The notes beneath the pieces are model-generated. The model was not told where the DNA came from and did not search any database. It worked only from the letters and a program-made list of their open reading frames with translations. Source: Punctularia strigosozonata HHB-11173 SS5 (Eukaryota > Basidiomycota > Agaricomycetes > Corticiales > Punctulariaceae). From it: a stretch of DNA of 64,000 nucleotides. The translations under genes were made by a program, and so were the position numbers. The DNA is taken from assembly GCF_000264995.1 (NCBI RefSeq), contig NW_006767442.1, positions 958,852 to 1,022,851 on the forward strand, read 5' to 3'. Positions 39,768-50,470 of the stretch are shown here, piece after piece. Within the stretch, counting starts at the first letter, position 1; the number at the start of each line of letters is the position of its first letter.

Positions 39768-40680
39768 CCTGCAGGACCGTAATCACCGCCAAAGCTCACT
39801 ACAGCCCACCGATTAATGGAGTGAACAACATTCGATGCGTCCTGCTGCTTCTCGCCCGCTCGCCACGTCTCCATACACCCCGTTTCTACACGATCAACGC
39901 ATCATCCGCCCTGTCCTACAGCGCCTGCATCCAGGTCTTGAATATGTTTCCAGAGCTTGATGCTGGTCCCGATTCTTCCAATGTTCTGCAAGATTGTGGG
40001 TTTACCGTCCACTTGCGGGCGAAGAAGGCGAGCCACATTCTGTCGAACTGACCGCTCCCTTGGGTGGTTGTGAGTGCGGCCCACCCCGATTCCGTGGGCT
40101 TAGATGGGGACAGTAGCGTAGGATACGTTCCTATACCCGAGATGGTATGAACTGCCGCCACTACAGATTCCAGTTACGCTAATTACGATGACGATGAATT
40201 GCACCCCGTTGCTAGTCGCAAGGCTAAACAGGTGGCGAAGCAGTTCCAGGCTGGTGCCGCAGGCTGGAGCATCACACACCCCGAATCCGCGTCCGACCTC
40301 ACGCTAAATACACCAATGCGATGTTGGCTAACCAGCTCCAAATTTCCCTGTCCATATTACCTCCGTTGACCGCTCCCGTCGGCGCGCCCGTATCCTCAAA
40401 ATACGACGAATCTCACACTCACAGGCTTGCGGTGCTCGTTACCCCTCTGATTGAGTGTCTGCAATTAACATTGTTAATGCTTCCGTTGCCCCTTCCTTAC
40501 CAACGATTTCACGCGGCCACTTTGGTCTTCGCAGACCCAAACTCACCCCGTCCTCGAGCTCTCCGTCTCTTTTTCGCAACGGTTCACACGGATAGTTCAT
40601 CAGGCAGTGAGGCATTGTGTACGGATCTCATGTCTTTGACTCTCCAGCCCACGGATGCAATTGCACTCGATGAACAGTGA
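39768..40680 (+). pseudogene. Decayed partial copy of the asteroid/XPG-like gene
   Basis: This stretch aligns with the intact gene from the acceptor of its second intron (CTGCAGGACC at 39768, compare 45427) onward. Matching blocks are PRF, LSYSACIQVLNMFPELDAG (against LSYSACIHTLKRFPDLDAG), VASRKAKQVAKQFQAG (against VASRKTKKVAKQTQAG), and SASDLTL with QLQISLSILP. The match is in different frames in different places, with stops and small indels; the frame first closes at 40051 just after HLRAKKASHIL. A segment that should encode the GYDSDF/GDGY acidic site is scrambled. Similarity fades after about 40,550. It is a host-gene relic, not expected to yield a working protein. Confidence 0.8.
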
Positions 40681-43600
40681 TTATGGCGCTGCCCTTGCGA
40701 CCGGCTGTTACGAACGCACGTTAAAAGAAGCCTCTGGTCGAGCTTGTGAACTTCGCAAACTTCTGTGTCCATCGCCCAAAGGAAATTCAGCCTCGTCTCT
40801 GTACATGCGCCCAAACCATGTTTGCGCCTTCGATTCGCTCATCATCACGTCACATACGCATGTGCCGCAACATCAACCGCGGACGACGGTGTAATGTCGA
40901 AAGAGATGGCTGGATAAGAGTCTAGATTCAGCGGGGCATGGGCTGGTAATTGCAATATCGGACCCAAGCCATATTCGAGGACGATATGGACATGTCCCCC
41001 ACCATGCGAACACTCTTCTGATGGCGCTTCTAGGCTGGGATTCTGACTGTAGATGGCGACGACAGACTCATGATGCCAGCGATTCCGAGGATGACGGGAT
41101 ATCTTGGGCAATGATTCACCCGACAAATTGTGGATTGCAGCCAGCCCGATGATCGCCTCGCAGAGACATCGGATTTTCATCTCGGTTCATGACTTGGTAT
41201 GTGGGCCCACAGCATGAAGATTTCTGGATGAGATTGTCGAGTGCCTGGAGAATGAAATTCTAAAGCGCTACTGAGTATGGAGGGCAGCGGGCAAAAGGAA
41301 TGACAGACCGGCCCGATACTGGTCTGGAAGGAAGACGCGCGTTAGAGTTCCATATTGGAAATGTAAAGTACCTTCGTCCATCTCACCGTGACCTTGTCGT
41401 GGTCTTGACTCTGAGCTTCATTCTTCATTGGAAGTGGCGAAAGGGCATCAGATGGCGTCTTGCAGTTCCGCAGTCGTCCAATGGTACAGCTCTTTATGAC
41501 TTCGGGCACGGTCGAGCTCCTCTCCAGGTGTCCTTCTTCTATGCATATCCTTTCCGGCCTCCGGGTGCAATATGAAGTGCCGTGGATATGCAATCCTTAC
41601 TGCAACAACTAAAAAACTACTCCTGCACGAAGCGATCATGGATCGTCAGATTTCAAAATGTACGAACAAGATCACTCTCTGGTGATGTCGCCATCCTGTC
41701 GCTACAGTGCACTCGGCGCTCTGCGCATTCCGCCCATCTACTATAATGGGGGCCTCTTGAGACTGCCCAAAACGGGAGGCAAGCGGGCATGTAGGGCCTC
41801 GTGGCTCGCCGACGCATTGGATTCGTATTGCTCAGTCAGATGAAAGATTAGTATTTGACCGTGATATGACTAACACGCTGATCTAGGCTATCGGGACCGG
41901 CATTAGAGACTATCCAGTCATCACGGAAATTTGACAGGCGATGACCGCTGTGGAGAACATCCGAGTCCCGGGCCGGGGCTGCTCAGTGCTGAGAGACCAT
42001 GCGCGTTATGCTGGTCAGTGTATGTAGATGTACCTTACTTTGATAGGGAGGAACGTGAACTTTCTCACCCACTCTATCTCCACTCCTCGTCATGCTCCGA
42101 TAAGACAGCATCTACCACTGCACATTTATCGGCTTTCGATAATGCTTGGTCTGACTCATTGCCACCTAATTTATGGGAGAATCTGTGAGCTTTGGGCAGA
42201 CAATAAGATTAAGGAACCTTGAATTCCAGCAGTGCATACCGCCACAAGTCGCGTAGTGCCGGAATTAGGAACGGTGCATTTGCAGGACCACGATAGATTT
42301 AAAAGCTTCTATAACTGCTGGGGATAACCTGAGTTGCACTCGCACACGAAGCTGTGGATAGCTGTAACGTCACGATATCATGTGTATACTCCGCAGGGTG
42401 ACGATCGGCAACACATACCGCAAGTGGTGCATGTCTGACCGCTTGGCTCCGGGAGCTGCTCCGAGATTCGCATTCGCATTGCGAAAATGAGCATAAGATG
42501 TTATACCTGCAACGTTTGACACAGTTTCCGATTCAGTGTCGCTCAAATCAGAGTCGCAAGTGCCCTTCAACCAGTCACTGACACCGGTCGTGTCACATGA
42601 TGAGGATAGGAACATCGAAGGACTCACCTGGTAGCTTACTGCCGTCGTACATATGCTGTCGTCGTTCATAGGGAGATTATCATCCTTCAGAGTGAGTTCA
42701 GCAGCCGCGGAGTGCAGTTGGCGTCGATTGTACATCTGATTGCCTACGCATTTCGCGACTGTGATCCATGTTGCTGTTCTGAACGCTTGTGATACAAAGG
42801 GAGACGTCGTTCTGACGCGTTTCCAACTCCTCGACGGATGTTGCGCGCGTATTCACGTATTGCTGACGGCTCCCTGGACCGAGGTCAGACGTGGTACCGC
42901 CCCCCCTTCTAATGTGACTCGCATACCTCGTCAACTCGGCAGTTCGAAATGATCCGCAAGGATATCAGACAGAACTAATCGAAGATTATCATTGGCAGAT
43001 TGGCTATGGACCATCAGAAGGCAATTCAGAGCATACACTGCAGCAAAGTACAACCGGATCCTAGCCTTGCTCTGCATTCAACATTAGCGCGCGTCTAATG
43101 CTACACGTACGGTAGGTGCTTACACTGACTCCATTTCACCGCTCTCGAAATTCGCGAGTCTTGTATCAAGCTATACGGAAACGCTCGCCTGAGAATAGAT
43201 TACTGCTTGAGTCTTTCCGCTGGCGTCCATGACAAGATGACCAACCCCATCGGGCCAAATCATTGGTCGGCAAGTTCAGTACACAGTGCCGCCATCTTGC
43301 ACGTGTACTGAGCTAGCTCGCGCCAGGTACTACTGCCTCGACATGCAGCATGTTCCAAACAACGAAGGCTATGGGCATCTGTCAACGGAGCGGTGACCTT
43401 CACTCTCGACCACCTACTTTGACGCTTCCGTCCGCGAGCCCCGGGAGCTAATACAGGACAGCTTCTCCGGACACAGCGCACGTTGTAAAATTTCATTCAT
43501 ACATACTCAGAAGCATCTTCTGCTGTTTCCCCATTCGCACGATGAGCATACCAATGCACCCACAAACCTGCTGAGAGAAGGGAAAGCTGATAAGCTTTAA

Positions 43601-43966
43601 GCCAAAGATGGACATAGTATACTGACCACATTGGTATTCGCTCGATCGAGAACCTCTAGTGAGGCAGGGCGTCCTATAACGCACCACGACACGCTTTGAT
43701 GTTACCTTCTGGGTATCTGAGCGCTTGCTGGTCGGACAGATGATGAGTGGACACGTTCCAACACGAACGTCAGTTTCCTTGTCAATGCATGCCGATGTCC
43801 ATGGAGGACGGCGCTACATTGACAATACATCGATCAACATTGTGAGACGTAACATGACAGGCTCCCTCGAACCGCCGCTATATCGCCACTATGGTCGGCG
43901 CCACGCACATCATCCGGAGGTACCTAAACCAGACACGCCCAGGAGTAAATAGGAGAACTTGTATAT
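40681..43966. other. Gene-poor stretch of 3.3 kb in the accessory island
   Basis: I find no gene I can support. Minus-strand frames at 42370-42735 (starting MYNRRQLHSAAAELTL) and 42698-42934 have mixed, gene-like composition and might be exons of an unknown or decayed gene, but no splice reconstruction joins them convincingly. Confidence 0.45.
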
Positions 43967-44461
43967 TCAAGACGACGCACTATTGGGTTGCATTTTCGAA
44001 TCGGAGTCCTTGGTAATGGACGGAGACGACTTCGCATCAACATCGCGTTGCTCTGGGTAAGCCGGCGGTTTGTCTTCGGGGAGAGGCGCAACCACCACAT
44101 CGATTATCTCGAACCTATGCAGGGTCCGCACGAGCGCCTCCCAGGCATTAGGGAAAATGCGTATGGAACTTGGAGTGGCGCTAGGGCCAACGAAGGCTTG
44201 CAAGTGGAGCGTGATGCGCGCCGGCGGGACGTTTGTCAAGGAGCTTGGAAAGGCGTCATATGCTGTCCGTAGTGCATGCTGGAGGTTGTTAATGAGAATA
44301 CTGAAGCCACAGACTTCGCCGTAACGCACCGGATAACTAATCGGGGTAGCAACATACGTCAGCTCGCGAGTGGCTTGATATCGGAAGGTCAAGAGATCAG
44401 GTGTCTGTTCATTGGATGGCGAGTTTGCGGGTAGAACCGGTAGAACCGTTTTAGACGACAT
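43967..44461 (-). CDS. Island paralogue C, small protein of unknown family
   Basis: Function unknown. The frame is open throughout (164 codons), but comparison with A, B and D shows a 51-nt in-frame intron at 44279-44329 with GT...AG ends; spliced exons 44330-44461 and 43967-44278 code 147 aa. It starts MSSKTVLPVLPANSPSNEQT, then PDLLTFRYQATRELTYVATP and, after the intron, HALRTAYDAFPSSLTNV, LHLQAFVG, SIRIFPNAWEALVRTLHRFE and a PPAY element. Because the intron has no stop and is a multiple of three, a retained-intron form with 17 extra residues is possible. TATATAA at 44538-44545 lies about 80 bp upstream. It is head-to-head with the asteroid-like gene at 45047. Confidence 0.78.
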   Translation of the reverse strand: MSSKTVLPVLPANSPSNEQTPDLLTFRYQATRELTYVATPISYPVRYGEVCGFSILINNLQHALRTAYDAFPSSLTNVPPARITLHLQAFVGPSATPSSIRIFPNAWEALVRTLHRFEIIDVVVAPLPEDKPPAYPEQRDVDAKSSPSITKDSDSKMQPNSASS

Positions 44462-45046
44462 TTCCTATTAGAGTAGAGGCAGCAACGACATTCACGGCGG
44501 CTCGATCGATGTGGGAGGGAAAGAATCTTGCAAGTGCTTATATACTAGGTGCATCGCCAACTAGGTCGTTGCTAAAGTTTTCAGTGGCCCACTTGCAAGT
44601 AAATGACTACGAGACATCTGCGCATTTCTCTGACCTATGAATGACTCAGGCCACTATTAGTAGTTGTCGGCGTTCGCAGACCAATGATGGAGACGATGGA
44701 GACGATAGTAGCATCGGTCCGTTGTGGGAAAGATTGAAGTTCGACGGATGCTAGTCAATGTAACTTCTAAGTTATGCATGATTTAGTCCATACAGAAGTT
44801 CGGTGTCCTGCTTTCAACTGGACGTAGTTGATGTGCATGTGTACTGATGAGGTATGAGTGAGCTGTGCGCGGTCTCAGTGCGCTCAGCCACCACAAAACC
44901 GCATGCGCAGCCATGAGTCAGACTAGTTACAGATTCGTTTCCCGCCTACCTACCCTGCTCAGCTTAACTTATCTGCTCACCCCATTGTATTCCGGTGGCG
45001 ATATTGTCCAGCAATCGAATTTGGTACGGCTTGAGCGAGGAGAAGA
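44462..45046. promoter_or_regulatory. Divergent promoter, paralogue C / asteroid-like gene
   Basis: 585 bp separate the two start codons. A TATA-like element at 44538-44545 (minus sense TATATAAGC) serves paralogue C. No clear TATA precedes the asteroid-like start. Confidence 0.5.
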
Positions 45047-47753
45047 ATGGGGGTCCACGGTCTTAGCTCCTATTTACAAGAACATCGGCGGATGTTATCG
45101 AGAACGTTGGAGGCGCCATCCAGTGCAGTTTCCGGTTGTCCGCATCTGGTGGTAGACGGATGGTCGTAAGTGATGCCTACCGTTGTAAGTGTTTCGTTTT
45201 CCTGACAGCGGGGTTGTGCGGGACGACCTTCACGTACAGATTCATCTATGCGATCCAGTATCATCCAGATCTAGACTGGGTTTATGGAGGAGAGTATGAG
45301 AGACTATGCCAAGTTATTAAGTCCGTCGTTGAAGCATGGCTCGCTGTCGGGTTCAGTGTTCATTTCGTGTTCGACGGTGCGTCATGCAAAAAAAAAAGCC
45401 TACAGGGTCGCAATACTAATGTATATCTGCAGGACCATACCCACCTCTGAAGTTCGCGACAGCGATATCTCGACTTGAACAAACTAATATTCAACATGGG
45501 CTCCTGTTTTTCCGCACGTCCGCCGCGTCTCGCAATACGCCCCGTTTCTTGCACGAATCGCGCATCATCCCGCCCCTATCCTACAGCGCTTGTATACATA
45601 CCTTGAAGAGGTTTCCAGATCTCGATGCTGGTCGCGACTTTTCTAACGGCCCGCAAGGTCGTCGCCTTACCCTCCACTTCGCCGACGAAGAAGGCGATCC
45701 GTATGCCGTCGAATTAGCCGCTCGCTTGGGTGGTTATGTATGCGGCTATGATTCCGATTTCGTGATCCTGAACGGGGATGGGTACGCAGGATACGTTCCC
45801 ATGAACGAGATGGTCTGGACTGCCGCCGCCACAGAGCCCGGGCACGCCGAAGCTAACCACGATGACGATACATTCCAACCCGTCGCCAGTCGTAAGACTA
45901 AAAAAGTGGCGAAGCAGACACAGGCTGGCATCGCAGGTCGAGGCATCATACCGCCCGAACATGCGTCCGACATCACGCTTACCTTTGCTGTATACACCCC
46001 GGCGTTGTTGGCGAGCCATCTTCAAATCCCCCCTTCCATGTTACCTCTGCTGGCTGCTCTCGTCGGGAATGATTTCACACGCCAATACCGCTCGTCGCCA
46101 CTAGACGCGCACCCGTTCTTCGAACGATCCCTTCCGCTGTCGCATCGCATCGAGCGTGTGGCTACCGCGTTGCGTGGCGTCGTTTCTGGCAGTGCTTCAC
46201 CCTCGAAATGGAGAACTCGACCGCCTCCGGATGCGATGGAGATCATAGAACGGGCAGTGGGGGCGCTACTACTGCGACCGGCAATCACCAGCTCAAACGA
46301 GAAGGATGCTTTGGTGGAACGTGTCATTGCAGCAACTCTACAGTACGCCCTGCCCAAGGCAGACCCAAACACGCCCCTGTGGCCGACACATGTGTGCGCG
46401 CTGCACGATCCTTCTATCTGCCCACTGGTCGCAACGTTGACGCAAGCATGCGATGTTGCGGCAGGGTCGCGGCTTAATTCCGGCGATGGTCAGATATATC
46501 AACGGTACATCACTGCCTACCGCGATGGCGACCTCGCACCTCCCTTACTCGATGCGATACATTCCGCATCTTTTTGGCCGAAGCTCTTCCTCGAAAGTCC
46601 CGATCTCGAGTCGGTCTCGCGGAGCCTTGGCCGGGAGATTCGCCTATGGATCTACGCAATCCTCCATGATAGCATTGGCATACCATCGACAAGCGAAGAC
46701 GCGCGTTCTGGGATTCCGTCAGAGGAAGATGAGGATGAACTCATCGATGTGGTAGAGGACGCGACCAACTCCTCCGATGAAGACGGGGTTATTGCTCATC
46801 GAATGACTGACGGTGCCGCAGAGCTGCATGAAAAACTTCAGCAAGCCCATATGGACGACAAATTACCAGAATCAGGGCGCCTCTCCGAAACGCCGTCACG
46901 AACGCCACTGTCTCAACCATTCTCCCCTTCGACGAGTCATCCCCAAACTGCAAAGCCTCCGGTCATAACAGAGTATGTGCGTCGAGGCTCGAAAATTTCC
47001 AACGAGAGCGTCGAGTGTCCAACAGTAGATGCACTGCTGGCGTCGAACGACGTAGATGGCGACGGGCACAAAACTTGGCCGGACGGGCCAATTCTCATAT
47101 GGGATGCTGACGCGCGTTTCAACGTACTGCTACATGCAATGCATTCCTGCGCCGAAGCTGTCAGGAGCGTCCCTCCGTTCCAGCTCGCCGTCGTTCTTGC
47201 CCTGAGGTCGGTGCTGCGCCAACTGCATGCGCGGGCCGAAGCATCCGGAAGCGTCGAGAGACAGCGAGAACGATGGACGAGACGAGAGGCCAGAGCATTC
47301 CTCCGCGCGATCTTTCTTCCAGATGCACTCCTAAACGACGCTATTGTGGCCCCGACCTCACCCGACACTCCCGCGGCCCTCGGACCAGGTCGGCCAGACA
47401 TCCTGGATAGGCACGTCCAGCTTATGGCCCAGTTCTTAATGGCCTTGGGCTCTGTTGAACTCCTGGTCCAGACGCTACTACTCTCCGACAGGGTTCCAAG
47501 CGCCGCACACCTACTCTCCGGGCGCCGCGTGCACAGCGCACTACTGCGAAAGGCGGAGGAAGATGGGGCAGTCCGCTCCGAGCTGGAAAACGTATGGAAG
47601 GCCTGTATCGAAGGTTTGGATGATGCTTTCGCCCCTGAGGTTTCGAGGCAGCGTGACAAGGGGCGGGCGAAAATTGGTCGAGTGCCGGCACCGCCCAGTC
47701 GAGGGCACACAAGCGGAAGGGGTATGTTCTCCGTGCTCGCTGAGGCCTCATGA
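45047..47753 (+). CDS. Asteroid / XPG-like domain protein
   Basis: Member of the asteroid group of the XPG/FEN nuclease superfamily. Exons 45047-45165, 45240-45376 and 45433-47753 join in phase and code 858 aa. The start MGVHGLSSYLQEHRR is the XPG N-terminal pattern, followed by LVVDGWSFIYAIQY, WVYGGEY, and VGFSVHFVFDGPYPPLKF spliced across the second intron. DEEGDPYAVELAARLGGYVC and GYDSDFVILNGDGY are the XPG-I region with acidic residues that in true nucleases bind metal. The central part holds ASDITLTFAVYTPALLASHL and LAALVGNDFTRQ. Whether asteroid proteins cut nucleic acid is not established. A serine-rich acidic stretch (EEDEDELIDVVEDATNSSDE) and a conserved C-terminal helical part complete it. 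It is divergent from paralogue C. Confidence 0.87.
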
Positions 47754-48743
47754 TGCACCTCTTTTCAGAGTAATGAATGTTGACAGAACACGAGACGCAC
47801 CACATGTAAGACAAGCTGTATTTCGTATGTATACATAGTGCGTTATGTACCGTTTACAAGAGATCAGCCTCCGCATGCACTGGGCTGTCGACGCGGACAT
47901 GGATTATTGGCGATATTTCTACCATGTGTACCGCGTAGATCCGCGCCGCACCGCAGTACTCGGAGTATGGAAGCTGAGAGACCGTGAACGACGCTCATCA
48001 AGATCCGCACATTTTTGCTGGAAGGTCCATTAATGGATGAGTCGGTTTAAGTTAGTCTCTGGCTTAACAACGTTATAGCGAGGGGGTAATGGGCGCCCCA
48101 TACTAATAGCGGGAGCGGCGCGCACGACGAAATGCGGGAGTCTGCAACAGTGCTAAAATTGACTCTTGGCCACCTCAACGCGAATGCTCCACCGGAGTGG
48201 TTCCTTGCGGCGAGGGTTCGTCACCACGTGAAAATCGGCGTCAAGCTCGTACCGGTCGGGTCTGGAGAGCTCAAGGGCGGGTTGAGACGGAGGTAACTGT
48301 GGATTTTTGACCGGCGTTGCGGATACCGACACCACATCCATGCCGTTTCAGAAGAGGGCTGATCACGAACTCCATTGCCCTTCTTGCCCCGCAAAATACT
48401 GCTGTGGACCGTGCATCAGAGTAAAGATCACTTGTCAGACACAAGACAAGCTATCGAGCCTTTATTGCACAGCACGATGGCTGTGTCGGGCTTCGGTGAC
48501 GCCAATCCTGAGCTACGATATTTAGTGTGGAGCTGTATACTTGGCGTTGCAGAACCTTGGAGGCGCATTAAACTGCCATCCCAGTCAACTTGGTGTCTAT
48601 GCAGGTACATTGCATAGACACCAAGTCTAGTGCATTTAGGTTTGGCGACGTGAGCAGTGATACCAAAAATGCTGTGTTCGTGCACCTACATAAAGGACGA
48701 GTGCTTCAGCGGTGTAGTAGCCGCCAACGCGCTACGTACCGTC
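47754..48743. other. Intergenic region with a hairpin near paralogue D
   Basis: It holds the inverted repeat at 48588-48626. A minus-strand frame at 48153-48341, ending FHVVTNPRRKEPLRWSIRVE and four residues more, looks coding-like but has no partner exons that I can find. Confidence 0.45.
48588..48626. repeat. Perfect inverted repeat, 16-bp arms with 7-nt loop
   Basis: Left arm ACTTGGTGTCTATGCA (48588-48603) and right arm TGCATAGACACCAAGT (48611-48626) are exact reverse complements around GGTACAT. It ends 117 bp before the ATG of paralogue D, so it falls in the promoter or 5' leader. It lacks the poly-U of a terminator, and bacterial-type termination is not expected here. Confidence 0.9.
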
Positions 48744-49219
48744 ATGTCTGCTACACCCCATGGATGCTCTATCCAATCCAACACCCCGGATATATTGACT
48801 TATCGTTACCAAGAGCAAATGGTTTACGTTAAGCCAGCCTCCCAATATGATGTACGACACGCTCCAATGGCCAATTGTGATTCAGGTTGCTCATTCTTGC
48901 CCAGCAAGCTGTCGCAGACGCAGTGATGGCCTTTCCAGAGCTCTCGGGACTCGACCGCGATCGAATATCATTCTCCCTCACCGTCTTCGTTCAGAATACG
49001 ACTAAGACGGTCACGATCTCCCCGAATGCCTGGCCTGCCGTCATCGCGACCCTTTCGCGGTTCGAAATTCTAGACGTCAACGTTCGGAGGGCGATCAAGG
49101 ACGAACCTCCGGTATACGCAGAGTCTGCCGACTTGCTGGAAGCTCCGGGCATGAAGGAACGATCCCGTTCTGCGCCGCCTCCAGGCCGCATACAGTCATG
49201 GTTAGGAAAGCGTCTTTAA
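48744..49219 (+). CDS. Island paralogue D, small protein of unknown family
   Basis: Function unknown. Exons 48744-48851 and 48905-49219 join in phase 0 across a 53-nt intron, coding 140 aa. It starts MSATPHGCSIQSNTPDILTY, with MVYVKPASQYD before the intron and QAVADAVMAFPELSGL after it. SFSLTVFVQN, TVTISPNAWPAVIATLSRFE and EPPVYAES follow. The basic tail ends IQSWLGKRL, resembling in character the tail of copy B (AWMKKKFSR). Intron place and phase are the same as in A, B and C. It lies 990 bp after the asteroid-like gene in the same orientation, making this the only copy on the plus strand. Confidence 0.75.
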
Positions 49220-50470
49220 CCCCCGGGCTTCGTTCAGACCGCGGGGCGGTCCTCCCGCTGGCCTTGCGTAGCAACCGCGAAACCGTACTGCCCACACCGT
49301 GAGTAAACAATGCTTTCTCAGGTACAATAACACCGAGTTTACGCAGTTCCCGTAGTTCCAAGATGTGTCACTATGTTGCGACTGTCGTATGTTCCGTCAA
49401 TGGTCCGCTTCTCCATGTCCATGTCGGGTCTTGCGACCTTTTTCCCCACATTCATTACTTGAAATCGTCGGTGGCGCGGAGGAGGGCTGACCTACTGCGG
49501 TATCGGGCCTGCTCTGTGTGCCACTATAACTCAGATTCCAAATTTTAATTGATGCTCTCCCCTTCTTGTTGTTCCTTGACAATTTGCTGCATGTGGTTTC
49601 TTTCATGTTGGATGTATTTGTTTTGATGCCTTTCAACATGAATGATACCAAACATATCTCCTTCTAGGGCCCCATGGACTATGATCGGACGCCAAGGAGT
49701 GCTGCACTTCCGGTATATAGTGCATGGTACTCGTCGCACCTTCACGTCCGACCCTATCAGTATCCTCCACGGTCACATCGGACACCATATCAAGACCTAT
49801 ATAGCCCTTGTGCGCTTGCCGCCCGGGCGAAAAAGAGCACAAGATCAGAAAAGTGGCACTTGCGACGTACCGTTTTGATGTGTGGCCTCTCGCGCACCAC
49901 TGCGCATGCAATTCTTGGGATCTATGAGACCCGTGTCGCTATATATCAGTTGTTTGTAGATCTAGTTTGTCCTAAGAGATGGTGATTGCACGCGCTCGGA
50001 GCCGTCGTTCAACGTTCAACGTTCAACGATGAAAGAAGTATCAAATAACGGAACCAACGATTGTTCCTGCCGTATCGGAAATTGATTGAAACGAGAATAA
50101 ATACATGAGTTGGCACGGTTGCTAGCGTACACTGCACGGAGTGGAATCGATAGCATCAGAATACCGAAAGCAGACGAGCGGTGAGACAAAAAAGGGGCTG
50201 ATAGAATACATTGAATTTACTCTAGAGCATTATGCGAGGGATGACTTATGGTAACGAGGTTCTCCAATACCCCGGTCGCACGTAGCTGGTCAAGAGCAGG
50301 CGGTTATTGTCTTGCTGAGTAACCGGACGACGACGGAGATACTGTATCTTGACGGGCAAGTTCAGCTTGGCGTAACCATAGCAGTTCTGCCCATAACGGG
50401 TTTGGTGGGATCCTGCCAACCAAGGCACGGAGAAGCTCGAGCCTGAGAATGAGGTTAGGCACCATCGTTA
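49220..50470. other. Intergenic region at the right border of the accessory island
   Basis: No supported gene. It holds three direct copies of the 7-mer CGTTCAA at 50006-50026. Confidence 0.5.
50006..50028. repeat. Short tandem repeat, 3 copies of CGTTCAA
   Basis: Three back-to-back copies plus a partial fourth (CG). A microsatellite-scale repeat of no clear function. Confidence 0.8.

Noticed and set aside
46937-47758. Minus-strand frame of 273 codons
   Set aside because: It is antisense to the asteroid-like gene, whose frame continues conserved from the N-terminus.
48588-48626. Hairpin as a transcription terminator
   Set aside because: There is no U-tract, and eukaryotic Pol II does not terminate at simple hairpins; its place upstream of a gene also argues against it.
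36881-49219. A possible defence or toxin-antitoxin-like locus formed by the small paralogues and the XPG-like gene
   Set aside because: Attractive from the layout, but nothing in the sequences shows toxin, antitoxin or nuclease-inhibitor features. I report only the duplicated arrangement.
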